In this document: piece after piece, positions 34,391-46,117 of the stretch | Layout: every line of letters starts with the position of its first letter | Position numbering within the stretch: position 1 is the stretch's first letter | Source of the DNA: Peristeroidobacter soli | GTDB taxonomy: Bacteria > Pseudomonadota > Gammaproteobacteria > Steroidobacterales > Steroidobacteraceae | Direction of reading: 5' to 3' | Length of the DNA stretch: 64,000 nucleotides | Assembly (NCBI RefSeq): GCF_004138485.1 | Contig: NZ_RYEV01000003.1 | Coordinates: forward strand, 558,001-622,000 | Notes under the pieces: generated by a model | Databases searched by the model: none | Told to the model about the DNA's origin: nothing | Seen by the model: only the letters and a program-made list of their open reading frames with translations | Translations under genes and position numbers: made by a program

Positions 34391-35569
34391 TTGAGCGTCC
34401 CGTCGTCGCTGCCAGCTTTGACGCCGGAGGAATCGGCGCACAGCGAGCGGCTGGTCCAGCGCATCCGCGAGGCTATCGATGCCGCCCGCGGCTGGATCAG
34501 CTTCGAGCGCTTCATGGAGATGGCGCTCTATGAACCGGGCCTCGGCTACTACAGCGCCGGCTCGACCAAGCTGGGCAGCGAAGGCGATTTCGTCACCGCG
34601 CCGGAAATCTCTCCGCTGTTCAGTCGCTGCCTCGCCAATCAGTGCGCGCAGGTGCTGGAGACCGTCGCGGGCGGTCACATTCTCGAGCTGGGGGCCGGCT
34701 CCGGCGTGATGGCCGCCGACGTGCTGACCGAGCTCGACCGACAACAGCGGACGCCGGATCGATATCTGATCCTCGAAGTCAGCGCCGACCTGCGCGAGCG
34801 GCAGCGCGCCTTGTTACAGCGCCGCCTGCCGCATTTGATGGATCGCATCGAATGGCTGGACCGTCTGCCGGAAGACTTTCGCGGCGTGCTGCTAGCGAAT
34901 GAAGTGCTCGACGCGCTTCCCATCCAGCGGTTCCGGATTCGCGGCCTGCACGTGAATCAGCTGGGCGTCACGTGGCAGCTCGGCCGGCTCGACTGGTCCG
35001 AGGTTCATGCCGACGCCAGCCTCGAATCGAAAGTCCGCGAGATCGAATTCAACCTGGGCGAGCCGTTTGCCGACGGCTACACCTCCGAGCTCAATCTTCG
35101 CTTGCAGCCCTGGATTGCCGGCATCGCCGCCGCAATGAAAGAAGGCGCGGCCTTCTTCATCGACTATGGATTGCCGCGACGACAGTTCTACGCGGCGAGT
35201 CGCAGCACCGGCACGATGCTGTGTCACTTCCGCCATCGCTTCCATGACGATCCGCTCATCAACGTCGGCGTGCAGGACATCGGCGCGTGGGTGGACTTCA
35301 CCGCGGTCGCTGAAGCGGCCGTCGCGGCTGGCATGAGTGTCGCGGGTTACACGACTCAGGCGCACTTCCTCATCGGCAACGGCATCGAGCAGTTCCTCGC
35401 GCCGAAGGACGATGACGAGCTGGCGTCGCGATTGCAGATGGCGCGGCAGGCGATGCTATTGACGCTGCCCGGTGAGATGGGCGAGCGCTTCAAGGTCATC
35501 GGCCTCACCAAAGGCGTCGACCTGCCGTTGCGTGGCTTCAGTGTGCGGGATCTCGCGGCGTCGCTTTAG
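34391..35569 (+). CDS. MidA-like SAM-dependent methyltransferase
   Basis: The protein has 392 residues, starting at a TTG (34391) with GGGGCAGGG upstream; a GTG two codons later is equally possible. Motifs are [22 protein letters not shown] near residue 38, [20 protein letters not shown] near residue 64, [16 protein letters not shown] near residue 99, and [14 protein letters not shown] near residue 173. These are the DUF185/MidA (NDUFAF7) signature motifs. The mitochondrial homologue dimethylates an arginine of a complex I subunit. Convergent with cca by 32 bp. Confidence 0.88.
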   Translation: MSVPSSLPALTPEESAHSERLVQRIREAIDAARGWISFERFMEMALYEPGLGYYSAGSTKLGSEGDFVTAPEISPLFSRCLANQCAQVLETVAGGHILELGAGSGVMAADVLTELDRQQRTPDRYLILEVSADLRERQRALLQRRLPHLMDRIEWLDRLPEDFRGVLLANEVLDALPIQRFRIRGLHVNQLGVTWQLGRLDWSEVHADASLESKVREIEFNLGEPFADGYTSELNLRLQPWIAGIAAAMKEGAAFFIDYGLPRRQFYAASRSTGTMLCHFRHRFHDDPLINVGVQDIGAWVDFTAVAEAAVAAGMSVAGYTTQAHFLIGNGIEQFLAPKDDDELASRLQMARQAMLLTLPGEMGERFKVIGLTKGVDLPLRGFSVRDLAASL

Positions 35570-36797
35570 TTTCGTACTGACGCTTCAGCTCTTTCAGCGC
35601 ATGCACGCGCTTGTCGTGCAGCCGCTTCGCGATCTCGAAACCTTGCAGCCCCTCGCGTTCTTCCGCGCTCAACGTCGTGCTGGCAGCCGCTTCGCGCGCG
35701 CGGCGAAGATATTCCGACTGCGGATAGTCGCGCTCCTCGAGTCCTTTGCGGCCGCGAGCATCCGCCTCGCACGCGAGCAGAAATTGTTCGAATCGCGCCG
35801 GTCGACGGAAGGCGTCGAGACTTTCCAGCAGTTCGAGCACCGTATTGGGGCGCAGCTCGACGACCTTATGCATGTGCAGGTGATACCGGGAGACCAGCAC
35901 ACCCAGCTCGCGATACGCATTGGGAATGCGCAAGCGATCGCACAGCTCCTCGACGATGCCGACGCCTCTTTCCTCGTGCGCAACGTGTCTCGGCAACTCG
36001 TGGGTCGGCGTTGTCGCCTTGCCCAGATCGTGAACCAGCGCGGCGAATCGAACCACCGGGTCTTCGGTCAGCTGGGTGGCTTGATCGAGCACCATCATGG
36101 TGTGCACGCCCGTATCGATTTCGGGATGCCATTGTTCCGGTTGCGGGACGCCGAACAGCGCATGGATCTCAGGGAAGATCACTGGCAACGCATTCCCTTC
36201 GCGCAGCACTTCGAAGAACTGTCGCGGCGCGGGCATTTCCAGCGCGCGCTGCGTTTCCTGCCACACGCGTTCCGACACCAGTGCATCGAGTTCACCGCGG
36301 GCCGCGATGTCTCTCAGCAGCTCCATCGTTTCGGGGGCAACTCGAAATCCCAGCGGCGCAAAGCGGGCCGCGAATCGCGCCAGGCGCAGCACTCGAACCG
36401 GATCTTCGACGAACGCGGGAGACACATGCCGCAGCCACCGCTCTTGCAGATCGCGTTGACCGTGGAAGGGATCGACCAGCTGGCCGGTCGCCTCGTCCCG
36501 CGCGATGGCGTTGATGGTCAGGTCGCGGCGTTCGAGATCCTGCTCCAGCGTCACGTCGGGCGAGAACATGGTGTCGAAGCCGCGATAGCCCGGTCCCGTT
36601 TTGCGCTCGGTGCGTGCCAGCGCGTACTCCTCGCCGGTTTGCGGATGGAGGAATACCGGGAAGTCCTTGCCCACGGGCTTGAAGCCCTGATCCAGCAATT
36701 CTTCGGGGCGCGCGCCCACCACGACCCAGTCGCGCTCACGCACGGCCAGGCCGAGCAGCTCATCGCGGACCGCGCCACCGACCAGATAAATCTTCAT
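35538..36797 (-). CDS. cca: CCA-adding tRNA nucleotidyltransferase
   Basis: The protein has 419 residues from the ATG at 36795-36797. [16 protein letters not shown] is the class II nucleotidyltransferase motif A, with the metal-binding DWVVVG following. [12 protein letters not shown] lies near residue 109, [14 protein letters not shown] near residue 146, and an HD domain (HTMMVL...VHDLGKA) near residues 231-255. It adds or repairs the CCA end of tRNA. The local tRNA-Ile gene already encodes CCA, so repair is likely the main role. Confidence 0.94.
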   Translation of the reverse strand: MKIYLVGGAVRDELLGLAVRERDWVVVGARPEELLDQGFKPVGKDFPVFLHPQTGEEYALARTERKTGPGYRGFDTMFSPDVTLEQDLERRDLTINAIARDEATGQLVDPFHGQRDLQERWLRHVSPAFVEDPVRVLRLARFAARFAPLGFRVAPETMELLRDIAARGELDALVSERVWQETQRALEMPAPRQFFEVLREGNALPVIFPEIHALFGVPQPEQWHPEIDTGVHTMMVLDQATQLTEDPVVRFAALVHDLGKATTPTHELPRHVAHEERGVGIVEELCDRLRIPNAYRELGVLVSRYHLHMHKVVELRPNTVLELLESLDAFRRPARFEQFLLACEADARGRKGLEERDYPQSEYLRRAREAAASTTLSAEEREGLQGFEIAKRLHDKRVHALKELKRQYETKATPRDPAH

Positions 36798-36889
36798 ACT
36801 GTCCATCGCACTTCGATGCCGGCATTTTGTCTCACTTGACCCGGTGGGACAAAATATCCGCCACCGTGAGCCGATTCCCGTAACGAGCG

Positions 36890-37987
36890 ATGCCCCGAAC
36901 GGACCACACTTCGAGCTTCCTTTGCCGCCTCTGCCGGCTGTTCATCCTGCTGGCGGCGTCGTTGTCGACGGGCGGTTGCTACCTGATGCAGGCCGCCACC
37001 GGCCAGATGGAGCTCACCTCGAAGCGTCAGCCCATCGCCAAGCTGCTGACCGACGAGCGGACGCCCGAGAAGTTGCGCGGCCGGCTCGAATACGTATCCG
37101 CTGCACGCACGTTCGCTTCCCGAGAGCTCGGGCTGCCGGATAACGACAGCTATCGCAGCTATGCCGATGTGGGCCGACCGTACGTCGTATGGAACGTGTT
37201 CGCGACCGACGAGTTCTCGGTACAGCCCAAGCGCTGGTGTTTTCCGATTGCCGGCTGCGTCGTCTATCGAGGCTACTTCAAAGAAGACAACGCGCAGAGC
37301 TATGCCCGTGGCTTGCGATTGCGCGGCAGCGACACGGCGGTTGGCGGTGTGGCGGCGTATTCGACGCTCGGTCATTTCAAAGATCCGGTGCTCAACACCA
37401 TGCTCGGCTGGAGCGATTTGCAGCTGGCATCGACGTTGTTTCATGAGTTGGCGCATCAGGTCGTGTATGTGCCCGGTGACTCGGAGTTCAACGAAGCGTT
37501 CGCGACAGTGGTCGAGGAGGCAGGCTTGCAGCGCTGGCTCGCGTCGCGTGGTCGACTGCAAGACCTCGATGCTTGGAATGAACAGCGCGATCGAAACGCT
37601 CAGTTCGTGGCACTGCTGTTACAAACGCGCGAGCGCCTCGACGCGCTGTATCGATCCGACCTGCCCGACGATCAGAAGCGCGATCGCAAACAATATGAGT
37701 TCGGTGTCTTGAAGCTGGAGTACGCGCAGCTCAAGACGGAACAGTGGGAAGGGTATCGTGGCTACGACGCATGGTTCAGTCGCACGCTGAACAACGCTCA
37801 TCTGGTGTCGGCCGCGACGTACTACGGATGTGTGCCGGGGTTGCGCCGAGTGTTGCAAGCCGTGGACGGCAATCTGCCGCTCTTTTATGACAAGGCTCGC
37901 GAGCTGGCCAAAGAAACAAAAGAGGCGCGGACCGCGGCTGTGTGCGCGGACCAGACTCCAGCTCCCGTCGCGACGGCCACCCACTGA
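36890..37987 (+). CDS. Aminopep-family zinc aminopeptidase, lipoprotein
   Basis: The protein has 365 residues, with a signal and lipobox ([11 protein letters not shown], Cys about 30) followed by [12 protein letters not shown]. The zinc site is [32 protein letters not shown] near residue 183 (HELAH with the downstream Glu). The motifs GWSDLQL and FNTNxxF-like features match the Aminopep (PF10023) family of predicted aminopeptidases. It is probably periplasmic and anchored. Co-directional with the next two hydrolase/transferase genes. Confidence 0.87.
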   Translation: MPRTDHTSSFLCRLCRLFILLAASLSTGGCYLMQAATGQMELTSKRQPIAKLLTDERTPEKLRGRLEYVSAARTFASRELGLPDNDSYRSYADVGRPYVVWNVFATDEFSVQPKRWCFPIAGCVVYRGYFKEDNAQSYARGLRLRGSDTAVGGVAAYSTLGHFKDPVLNTMLGWSDLQLASTLFHELAHQVVYVPGDSEFNEAFATVVEEAGLQRWLASRGRLQDLDAWNEQRDRNAQFVALLLQTRERLDALYRSDLPDDQKRDRKQYEFGVLKLEYAQLKTEQWEGYRGYDAWFSRTLNNAHLVSAATYYGCVPGLRRVLQAVDGNLPLFYDKARELAKETKEARTAAVCADQTPAPVATATH

Positions 37988-38109
37988 GCGCGGCACTAGT
38001 TTCTCCGCTCATGCGTCGGCAAATTTCTGAGCCGGCGCATGTGAAATATACATCGTATTGCTCACGATCAAACTCGCGTATCGTCCGCCGCTGAGCACGA
38101 GGGAGTCCT

Positions 38110-38865
38110 ATGCGGCTGTGGGCGCGGACGAGTGTCGCCATCATTTGCGCCGGTTATCTGATCGTCGCGGGCGCGCAAGCAACTATTTCAAACGCAGGGC
38201 CGTCACCGTACCCGCAGGCCGCGAAGGACTGGCCCGGAGAAGGGGTGATCCGTGTCTTCGGGTGGATGAAACAGAATCGCGAAAGTTTCTGGAAACAACG
38301 CGAGCGCAAGCAAGGTGCGTGGGTGTTGGCGGGCGACTCGTTACTGGGCAACTGGAAGACGTCGGAACGCGATCTGGCGCCGACGCCGACCGCGAACCGG
38401 GCCATCGGTGGCGATGTCAGTCGTGGGCTGCTGTTTCGCTTTCAGGAAGATGTGCTCGATCTGCATCCCAGCGGCATCGTCGTACTGATCGGCGGCAACG
38501 ATCTGAGTGCTCAGCAGAAGACCGATCAGACCGCGCGCAACATCGACCGCATGCTCCAGGAGATCCGGTCGCAAAGTGCCGACCTGCCCGTGATCCTGTG
38601 CACGTTGCCGCCGCGGGATAGTGAGAAGGCGCCGATCAAGCCGTCGGAACTCACCAATCTCAACGCGAGCATTCGGGAGCTGGCGAAGAAGTACGGCAAC
38701 GTCGAATTGCTCGATTTGTATCCACTGTTCTCGAGTGCCGATGGACAGCCGCAGCTGCAATTGCTCGCGGCGGATCGCTTGCATATCGGTGCAGCGGGCT
38801 ACGAAGTGCTGGGCCGGGCGCTCAAGGCGAAGATTGAATCGATGAAGGCGGCCGCCAATGGCTAG
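38110..38865 (+). CDS. SGNH/GDSL hydrolase
   Basis: The protein has 251 residues and a signal-like N-terminus (VAIICAGYLIVAGAQA). The catalytic blocks are WVLAGDSLLGNW (block I, Ser) near residue 71, IVVLIGGNDLS (block III) near residue 124, and DRLHIGAAGYEVLG (block V, Asp-His) near residue 225. These are esterases or acetylesterases of glycans. It overlaps the acyltransferase gene by 8 bp, so an acetylation-deacetylation pair acting on a surface polysaccharide is plausible. Confidence 0.87.
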   Translation: MRLWARTSVAIICAGYLIVAGAQATISNAGPSPYPQAAKDWPGEGVIRVFGWMKQNRESFWKQRERKQGAWVLAGDSLLGNWKTSERDLAPTPTANRAIGGDVSRGLLFRFQEDVLDLHPSGIVVLIGGNDLSAQQKTDQTARNIDRMLQEIRSQSADLPVILCTLPPRDSEKAPIKPSELTNLNASIRELAKKYGNVELLDLYPLFSSADGQPQLQLLAADRLHIGAAGYEVLGRALKAKIESMKAAANG

Positions 38866-40090
38866 CGTGCTACCGGCTCAATCGGAAAGCAGCGTGGCTC
38901 AAGGAGTGCGGCCTGAGGTCGCCAAGGCGCGGGACTCTCGGGGGACCAGTGCGTCGGCGACCGCGTTTCTGGATACGTTACGGTTCACGGCGGCCAACCT
39001 GGTGTTGTTGTCCCATATCATGGTGGTCTATTTCGACAACAAGATGACCTACAAGGGTCGCGGTGTGGCGGTCATCATTCTGTTCGTGCTGTCGGGATTC
39101 CTGATCACGCGCTCGTTGCTGTATCGAGCGAAGAAACCCGGCGAGCACATGCCCGCGTTTCTGGCGGATCGTGTCGCCAGGATCATGACGCCGCTCGTGC
39201 CGGTGGTGCTGTTGATCGCCGTGCTCAACGCCACGGTGATTCACACGCGCTGGAGCCTCGATGGGCTGAGCACGGGGTTCGTTGCCTTGGTCGGAAATCT
39301 GTTTCTCTTGTTCGACTATCCATTGTTCCAGTTGCTGGATCTCGCGCACTTTGATGTCTGGTGGCGCATCCGCCCGTACAACACTGCGGAACCGTTTTGG
39401 ACAGTCGCAATCGAGTTCTGGATTTATATCGCCGCCAGCCTGCTGTTCTTCTGCGCGATCCGGCGCGAGCGGATTCGATTTGGCTGGGTGCTGTTGCTGG
39501 CGGCGATCAGCATTCCGGTGGTCATCTGGAATGCGGCGGATGGTGCGGGCAAGTCGTTGTCGCTCGTTTGGCTGGTGGGCGGCATGGCGGGATTTCTGGT
39601 TGTCTATATGGGCCTCGACGGCCCCGCCGCCCGTTCGAAGTTACTCGCTGCATTGATCGTCGCTTGCGGCGCCGCTGCCCTCGGTGCGCGCACCGTGAAA
39701 CACGGGTTCGATCCATACGATCTGCAGACGGCGTTTCTGATGACCCTGATCTTCTTCGGCATCTTCCTCCGTCTCAACCAGGCGGCGACGGCATGGAAAA
39801 TTCCCGCCGCTCTGGCCAGGTTTGGCGCCTCCTACAGTTACAGCCTGTACCTGGTCCACAACACCGTGATGGTCATCGTGTTCGAACATACCCACGGCTG
39901 GCCCAAGGCCGCCGCCATCGCCCTCGGCGTCGTCCTGGCGCATCTGGTGGCGCTGCTGGTGTATCACTCGTTTGAGAAACATCACCGCGCCGTCGGGACG
40001 TATCTTCGGCCGGTCTTTGCTCGGGCGCTGTTGCGCTCCAAGGAGCCTGTCGCTCAGGCGCAGGTCACTTCGCCTGCGGTGCCGGGCTGA
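38858..40090 (+). CDS. acyltransferase family 3 (OafA-type) membrane protein
   Basis: The protein has 410 residues and about ten hydrophobic helices. SATAFLDTLRFTAANLVLLSHIMVVYF is the family opening with the catalytic His region, and FVLSGFLITRSLLY lies near residue 74. WTVAIEFWIYIAASL (the WxLxxE-like motif) lies near residue 181 and YSYSLYLVHNTVMVIVFE near residue 328. It transfers acyl groups to sugars in the periplasm. Overlaps the SGNH hydrolase upstream. Confidence 0.88.
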   Translation: MASVLPAQSESSVAQGVRPEVAKARDSRGTSASATAFLDTLRFTAANLVLLSHIMVVYFDNKMTYKGRGVAVIILFVLSGFLITRSLLYRAKKPGEHMPAFLADRVARIMTPLVPVVLLIAVLNATVIHTRWSLDGLSTGFVALVGNLFLLFDYPLFQLLDLAHFDVWWRIRPYNTAEPFWTVAIEFWIYIAASLLFFCAIRRERIRFGWVLLLAAISIPVVIWNAADGAGKSLSLVWLVGGMAGFLVVYMGLDGPAARSKLLAALIVACGAAALGARTVKHGFDPYDLQTAFLMTLIFFGIFLRLNQAATAWKIPAALARFGASYSYSLYLVHNTVMVIVFEHTHGWPKAAAIALGVVLAHLVALLVYHSFEKHHRAVGTYLRPVFARALLRSKEPVAQAQVTSPAVPG

Positions 40091-40101
40091 GGCGTTTCGG
40101 C

Positions 40102-42513
<2,412 letters not shown>

Positions 42514-42516
42514 ATC

Positions 42517-42984
42517 TCACTCCGCCGGCGGCAGGCCGGCGAGATCGGCAAGGATGGGACATTCCGGTCGCGAGTCGCCGTGACAGTGCCCGGCCAGCTG
42601 CGCCAATGCCGCGCGCATGGACTGCAGCTCGGCGATTTTCTCATCGAGGTCCGCGACATGTTTGATCGCGAGCCGCTTCACTTGTTCGCTGGCGCGGCGC
42701 TGATTGCGCCACAGCCCGAGCAGCGTCCCGATCTCTGCCATCGAAAAGCCGAGACCCCGGGCGCGACGGATGAAACGCAATGTATGAATGTCTGCGGCCG
42801 AGTAGACGCGATAGTCGCCCGCCGTGCGTGCGGCCTTGGGAATCAGCTCCAGCGCCTCATAGTGCCGGATCATCTTCGGGGTGATGCCCGACAGCTCGGC
42901 GGCCTTGCCGATGCTGTAGTAACCCTGATCCTTGGCTTCGGACAACTCCGCTGGCGCTTTGACAGAAGGCATGACGGTACTCAT
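42517..42984 (-). CDS. MerR-family copper-responsive regulator (CueR-like)
   Basis: The protein has 155 residues if started at the ATG at 42982-42984. The winged helix begins YYSIGKAAELSGITPKMIRHYEALELI near residue 22, and the C-terminal metal loop CHGDSRPECPIL near residue 136 is a two-Cys Cu+ site as in CueR. It is upstream of and co-transcribed with copA. It has an N-terminal extension of about 20 residues relative to CueR. The promoter TTGACC-N19-CATCAT starts 15 nt upstream of the ATG, leaving a very short leader and no clear ribosome site. Confidence 0.87.
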   Translation of the reverse strand: MSTVMPSVKAPAELSEAKDQGYYSIGKAAELSGITPKMIRHYEALELIPKAARTAGDYRVYSAADIHTLRFIRRARGLGFSMAEIGTLLGLWRNQRRASEQVKRLAIKHVADLDEKIAELQSMRAALAQLAGHCHGDSRPECPILADLAGLPPAE

Positions 42985-42999
42985 TCGTAACACACCGAC

Positions 43000-43030
43000 A
43001 TGATGAACCTTGCCATGGTGGTAAGGTCAA
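43000..43030 (-). promoter_or_regulatory. CueR-type promoter of merR-copA
   Basis: Minus strand: -35 TTGACC (43030-43025), 19-bp spacer, -10 CATCAT (43005-43000). The spacer holds an imperfect dyad ACCTTAC...GGCAAGGT. The overlong 19-bp spacer with a central dyad is the hallmark of MerR-family metalloregulated promoters, where the regulator unwinds the spacer on metal binding. Confidence 0.8.
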
Positions 43031-43144
43031 GCGATCGTCAGAAATTCCGACGTTTGCTATCTCGCTCCGATTCCGCAGGTACACTTTACTTACAAACAAG
43101 AGCGGGTGATTGCGCCGGACACGGCGCGCACGGAGGAGATCACG

Positions 43145-45964
43145 GTGGCGAGTTCGATGTGGCGTGCCTGCGTGGCTGCGTTCTATGCGTTTTTTCCTTG
43201 GGTCTCGCCGAGGCGGCGACGGGCGATTGGGATCGCTCTTATGGCGCCGAGGGTCATCTGTCGTTGACTGACTGGTTCACCGAGCCGGGTGGCTTTCAGC
43301 CCTCGACCTGGCAGCCTCAGGCCGACGGCAAGCTCCTGCTCGCGGGATGGGGTCACACCGCCAGCAGCGCGCAGAGCTATTGGGTCGTGCGCCTCAACGC
43401 GGATGGCACGCGCGATACCAGTTTCGGCGGTGGCGACGGTATCGCGACCCTCACATTCGGCAACTCGGGGTGGATCGATCTGGCGCTACAGGCGGATGGG
43501 CGAATCCTGTTCGTGGGAGGCGGAACCAGCTCGCAGGAGATCCGGCTGGTGCGCCTGAATACCGATGGCTCTCGCGACACCAGCTTTGCGACCGGCGGCG
43601 AGCTCGTGATCGGCGACACCCGGCGTATCGAAAACCCGCGCCTCGCGCTGGCGCCGGACGGCTCCGCAATCGTCCTGGCGAAAATCGGCACCAGCAATCA
43701 GACCATGAGGATGCTCGTTGCCAAAGCGACTTCCGCCGGCGTGCTCGATGCGTCGTTCGGCACCGGCGGGCTCACCGAAATCGTGCCACCTTTCACGGTG
43801 GTGGAAGCCGGCGCGCTGGCGGTGAACGGCAACGGTGTCATCGGGATCGGCGGCGCCTACAGGCAGTCCATTGGACGGATTCCATTCGTCGCGCGCGTGA
43901 GGAGCAACGGACAGCCGGACAGCGCGTTCGGCACCAACGGTGTCGTGGAGGTGCCCTTCTTCAACGGTGACGGCACGGTGGGCAGCGTGGCTGTCACCTC
44001 TGACGGCAAGGTCGTGGCGGCGGGCGAGGGCGGCGACAACAACGGCTGGCGGCAACGTTTCATTGCACGCTTCAATACAAATGGCGCACTCGATCCGACC
44101 TTCGGCAGCGGCGGTCGTATCGTCGCGAGCGGTACCTGGATCGCCTCCATGCTGCTCGAGCCCGATGGCAAGCTGGTGGTCGCCGGCGACGTCTCCGAAC
44201 CGGTCTGGAATATCGGCTGGCTGGCCCGTTACAACGTCGATGGTTCTCCGGATGTGACGTTCGGTTTGCGGGGAAGCAGCCCCGTGGACTTCGCTGTGAT
44301 GGCCGGCACGCGACTGCAGCGGCTCGATCGTCTGCATCGAGATGCAGATGGGAGTTATCGCGCCATCGTGATGGCTTGGCGGTACCGATAGAAGCTTCAC
44401 GCTGGCTCGCTTCATGGGCAGCAGCGGCACCTCCGCCGGTGTCATCGGCATACGCACTGAAATCCAGTATCCGCCCGATCAGACCCTCCGGGTGACCGAA
44501 GACGACACCTCCATGCCGCTGCGGGTCTATCGCTCGGGCGGGACGGATGGCACCGTCAGTGTGCAGTACCGAGTGGTGGGTTTGACCGCGACTGCCGGTC
44601 AGGACTTCGTCGCCGATCCGGGCACCGTCACCTTCAACCCGGGCGAAGCCAGCAGAGTCATCTACGTTCCCATCCTCGAAGACTCACTCGTGGAGAGTGC
44701 CGAGGATCTCTATGTGGAATTGTTCGCCCCGACCGCTGGCGCGACGCTGTCGCGCTCGCGCGCGGATTTTGGCATCACCGACGACGACCGCGTCAGCTCG
44801 CCGGCGCAGCCGGGCGTCGGCATTTCAAGTGATGTCACGGTGAATGAGGGCGCCGGCACGGCAACGCTGACCGTGACGTTGGCCGAGCCGCCCAACCAGA
44901 ATTTCAACGTCTCGTATTGGCTCAGAGACGGTACCGCGACCAGTCACGATTTCTCCGGCGGCTCGACGACGATGACATTGACGTGGGTGGCGGGTGACTC
45001 CGCGCCAAAGCAGATCGTCATTCCGATCGTCGACGACAGTCTCGATGAGATTGACGAGACGTTCATGGTGTACGTGTCGAACGATCAGGGCTCGGAGAAG
45101 CGCGCCTCCGCGAGTGCGCGCGTTACCATCGTGGACAACGATCCGACGCCAGCCGGCCAGAGCGGGCCGACGGCGCAGGGGATTCAATTCTCGGCAACCT
45201 CGCTGACCGTGCATGAGGGCGGGTACAGCGTTCCGCTGACATTGTCGCGCGTCGGTGGCAATCACGGAAAATTGGACGTGAACTGTGCGTACGTTGCAGG
45301 GTCTGCAACCGAGCCCGACGATTACCTCCGGCTCGAGATTGGCACAAGCTGGGAGGACGGCGCGGACGCCGCCAGGAATTTCGAGATCCATCTCAATGGC
45401 GATACCCAGGTCGAGGCGAATGAAACATTCACCCTGCGGTGTTCGCCGCGCATGGGGCTCGTCGATCTCACGCCGGTCGACGTGACTGTCACCATCGTCG
45501 ATGACGACGTGGCCAGCGGGACGCCGGCGCGCGTCGAGTTCGTCAGTGCGACTCAATCGGTGAACGAGAATGTCACATCGGTGACGTTGCAAGTCGCGCG
45601 CTCGGGCAATACCTCGATCGCGTCGAGCGTCGAGTACACGACGCTTGCGGGCACGGCCGCCAGCGGAGATTTCACAGCGGCATCGGGAACGCTCACGTGG
45701 GCGGCGAACGATGTCTCGACCAAGCTCATCACGGTCGCGCTGACGCCGGATGCTGTCGATGAGTCGGACGAAAGCTTCACCGTCTCATTGCGGAATGCTT
45801 CCGCGGGGACCGAATTGGGCGTCGCGACCGCCACGGTGACCATCGTCGATGACGATGGAGCGGCGTCGACTCCCTCGAATTCGGGCGGCGGCGGTGGAGG
45901 CCAGGAAAGCTGGCTCGCTCTGCTGCTATGGGCGACGCTCGTCGCGATTCGCCGGCGGGCCTAG
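43145..45964 (+). pseudogene. delta-60 repeat / Calx-beta / GlyGly-CTERM surface protein with two frameshifts
   Basis: The GTG at 43145 (GGAGGAG upstream) begins a signal peptide. A T6 run at 43190-43195 then puts the next segment (SLGLAEAATGDWDRSYG) in a different frame; adding one T joins them into a perfect signal sequence. The frame then carries at least six delta-60 repeats (xLxADGKxLxxG...LNxDGxxDxxFG) to a premature stop at 44391. Removing one base near 44386 joins it to the next segment (RSFTLARFMGSS). That segment continues with three to four Calx-beta domains (DDxxxE-rich) and ends in a Gly-rich stretch, a helix and Arg residues (the GlyGly-CTERM signal). Both lesions could be mutations or assembly errors. 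The segment from 44414 would otherwise be a separate 516-residue frame. Confidence 0.65.
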
Positions 45965-45993
45965 GCGATCGCCTCATGATTCGGGAAGGGGGG

Positions 45994-46024
45994 ATGATGA
46001 ACCTTGCCATGGTTGCAAGGTCAA
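45994..46024 (-). promoter_or_regulatory. second CueR-type promoter copy (orphan)
   Basis: Minus strand: TTGACC (46024-46019), 19-bp spacer, CATCAT (45999-45994); 30 of 32 bases match the merR-copA promoter. The dyad ACCTTGC...GCAAGGT is perfect for seven bases. The segment downstream on the minus strand is the antisense of the 3' end of the frameshifted gene, and no copper gene follows. It lies about 95-125 bp upstream of the plus-strand gene at 46118, the same distance at which the first copy lies from 43145. Confidence 0.6.
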
Positions 46025-46117
46025 GGTCGCGCTTGGCGTCGAGTCGGATGCTCGGGAGTTCGCGCTGCATCACGCTTTGTTCGCGCCGCTCCTCGCACAA
46101 TTGTTCGTCGTTCATTG

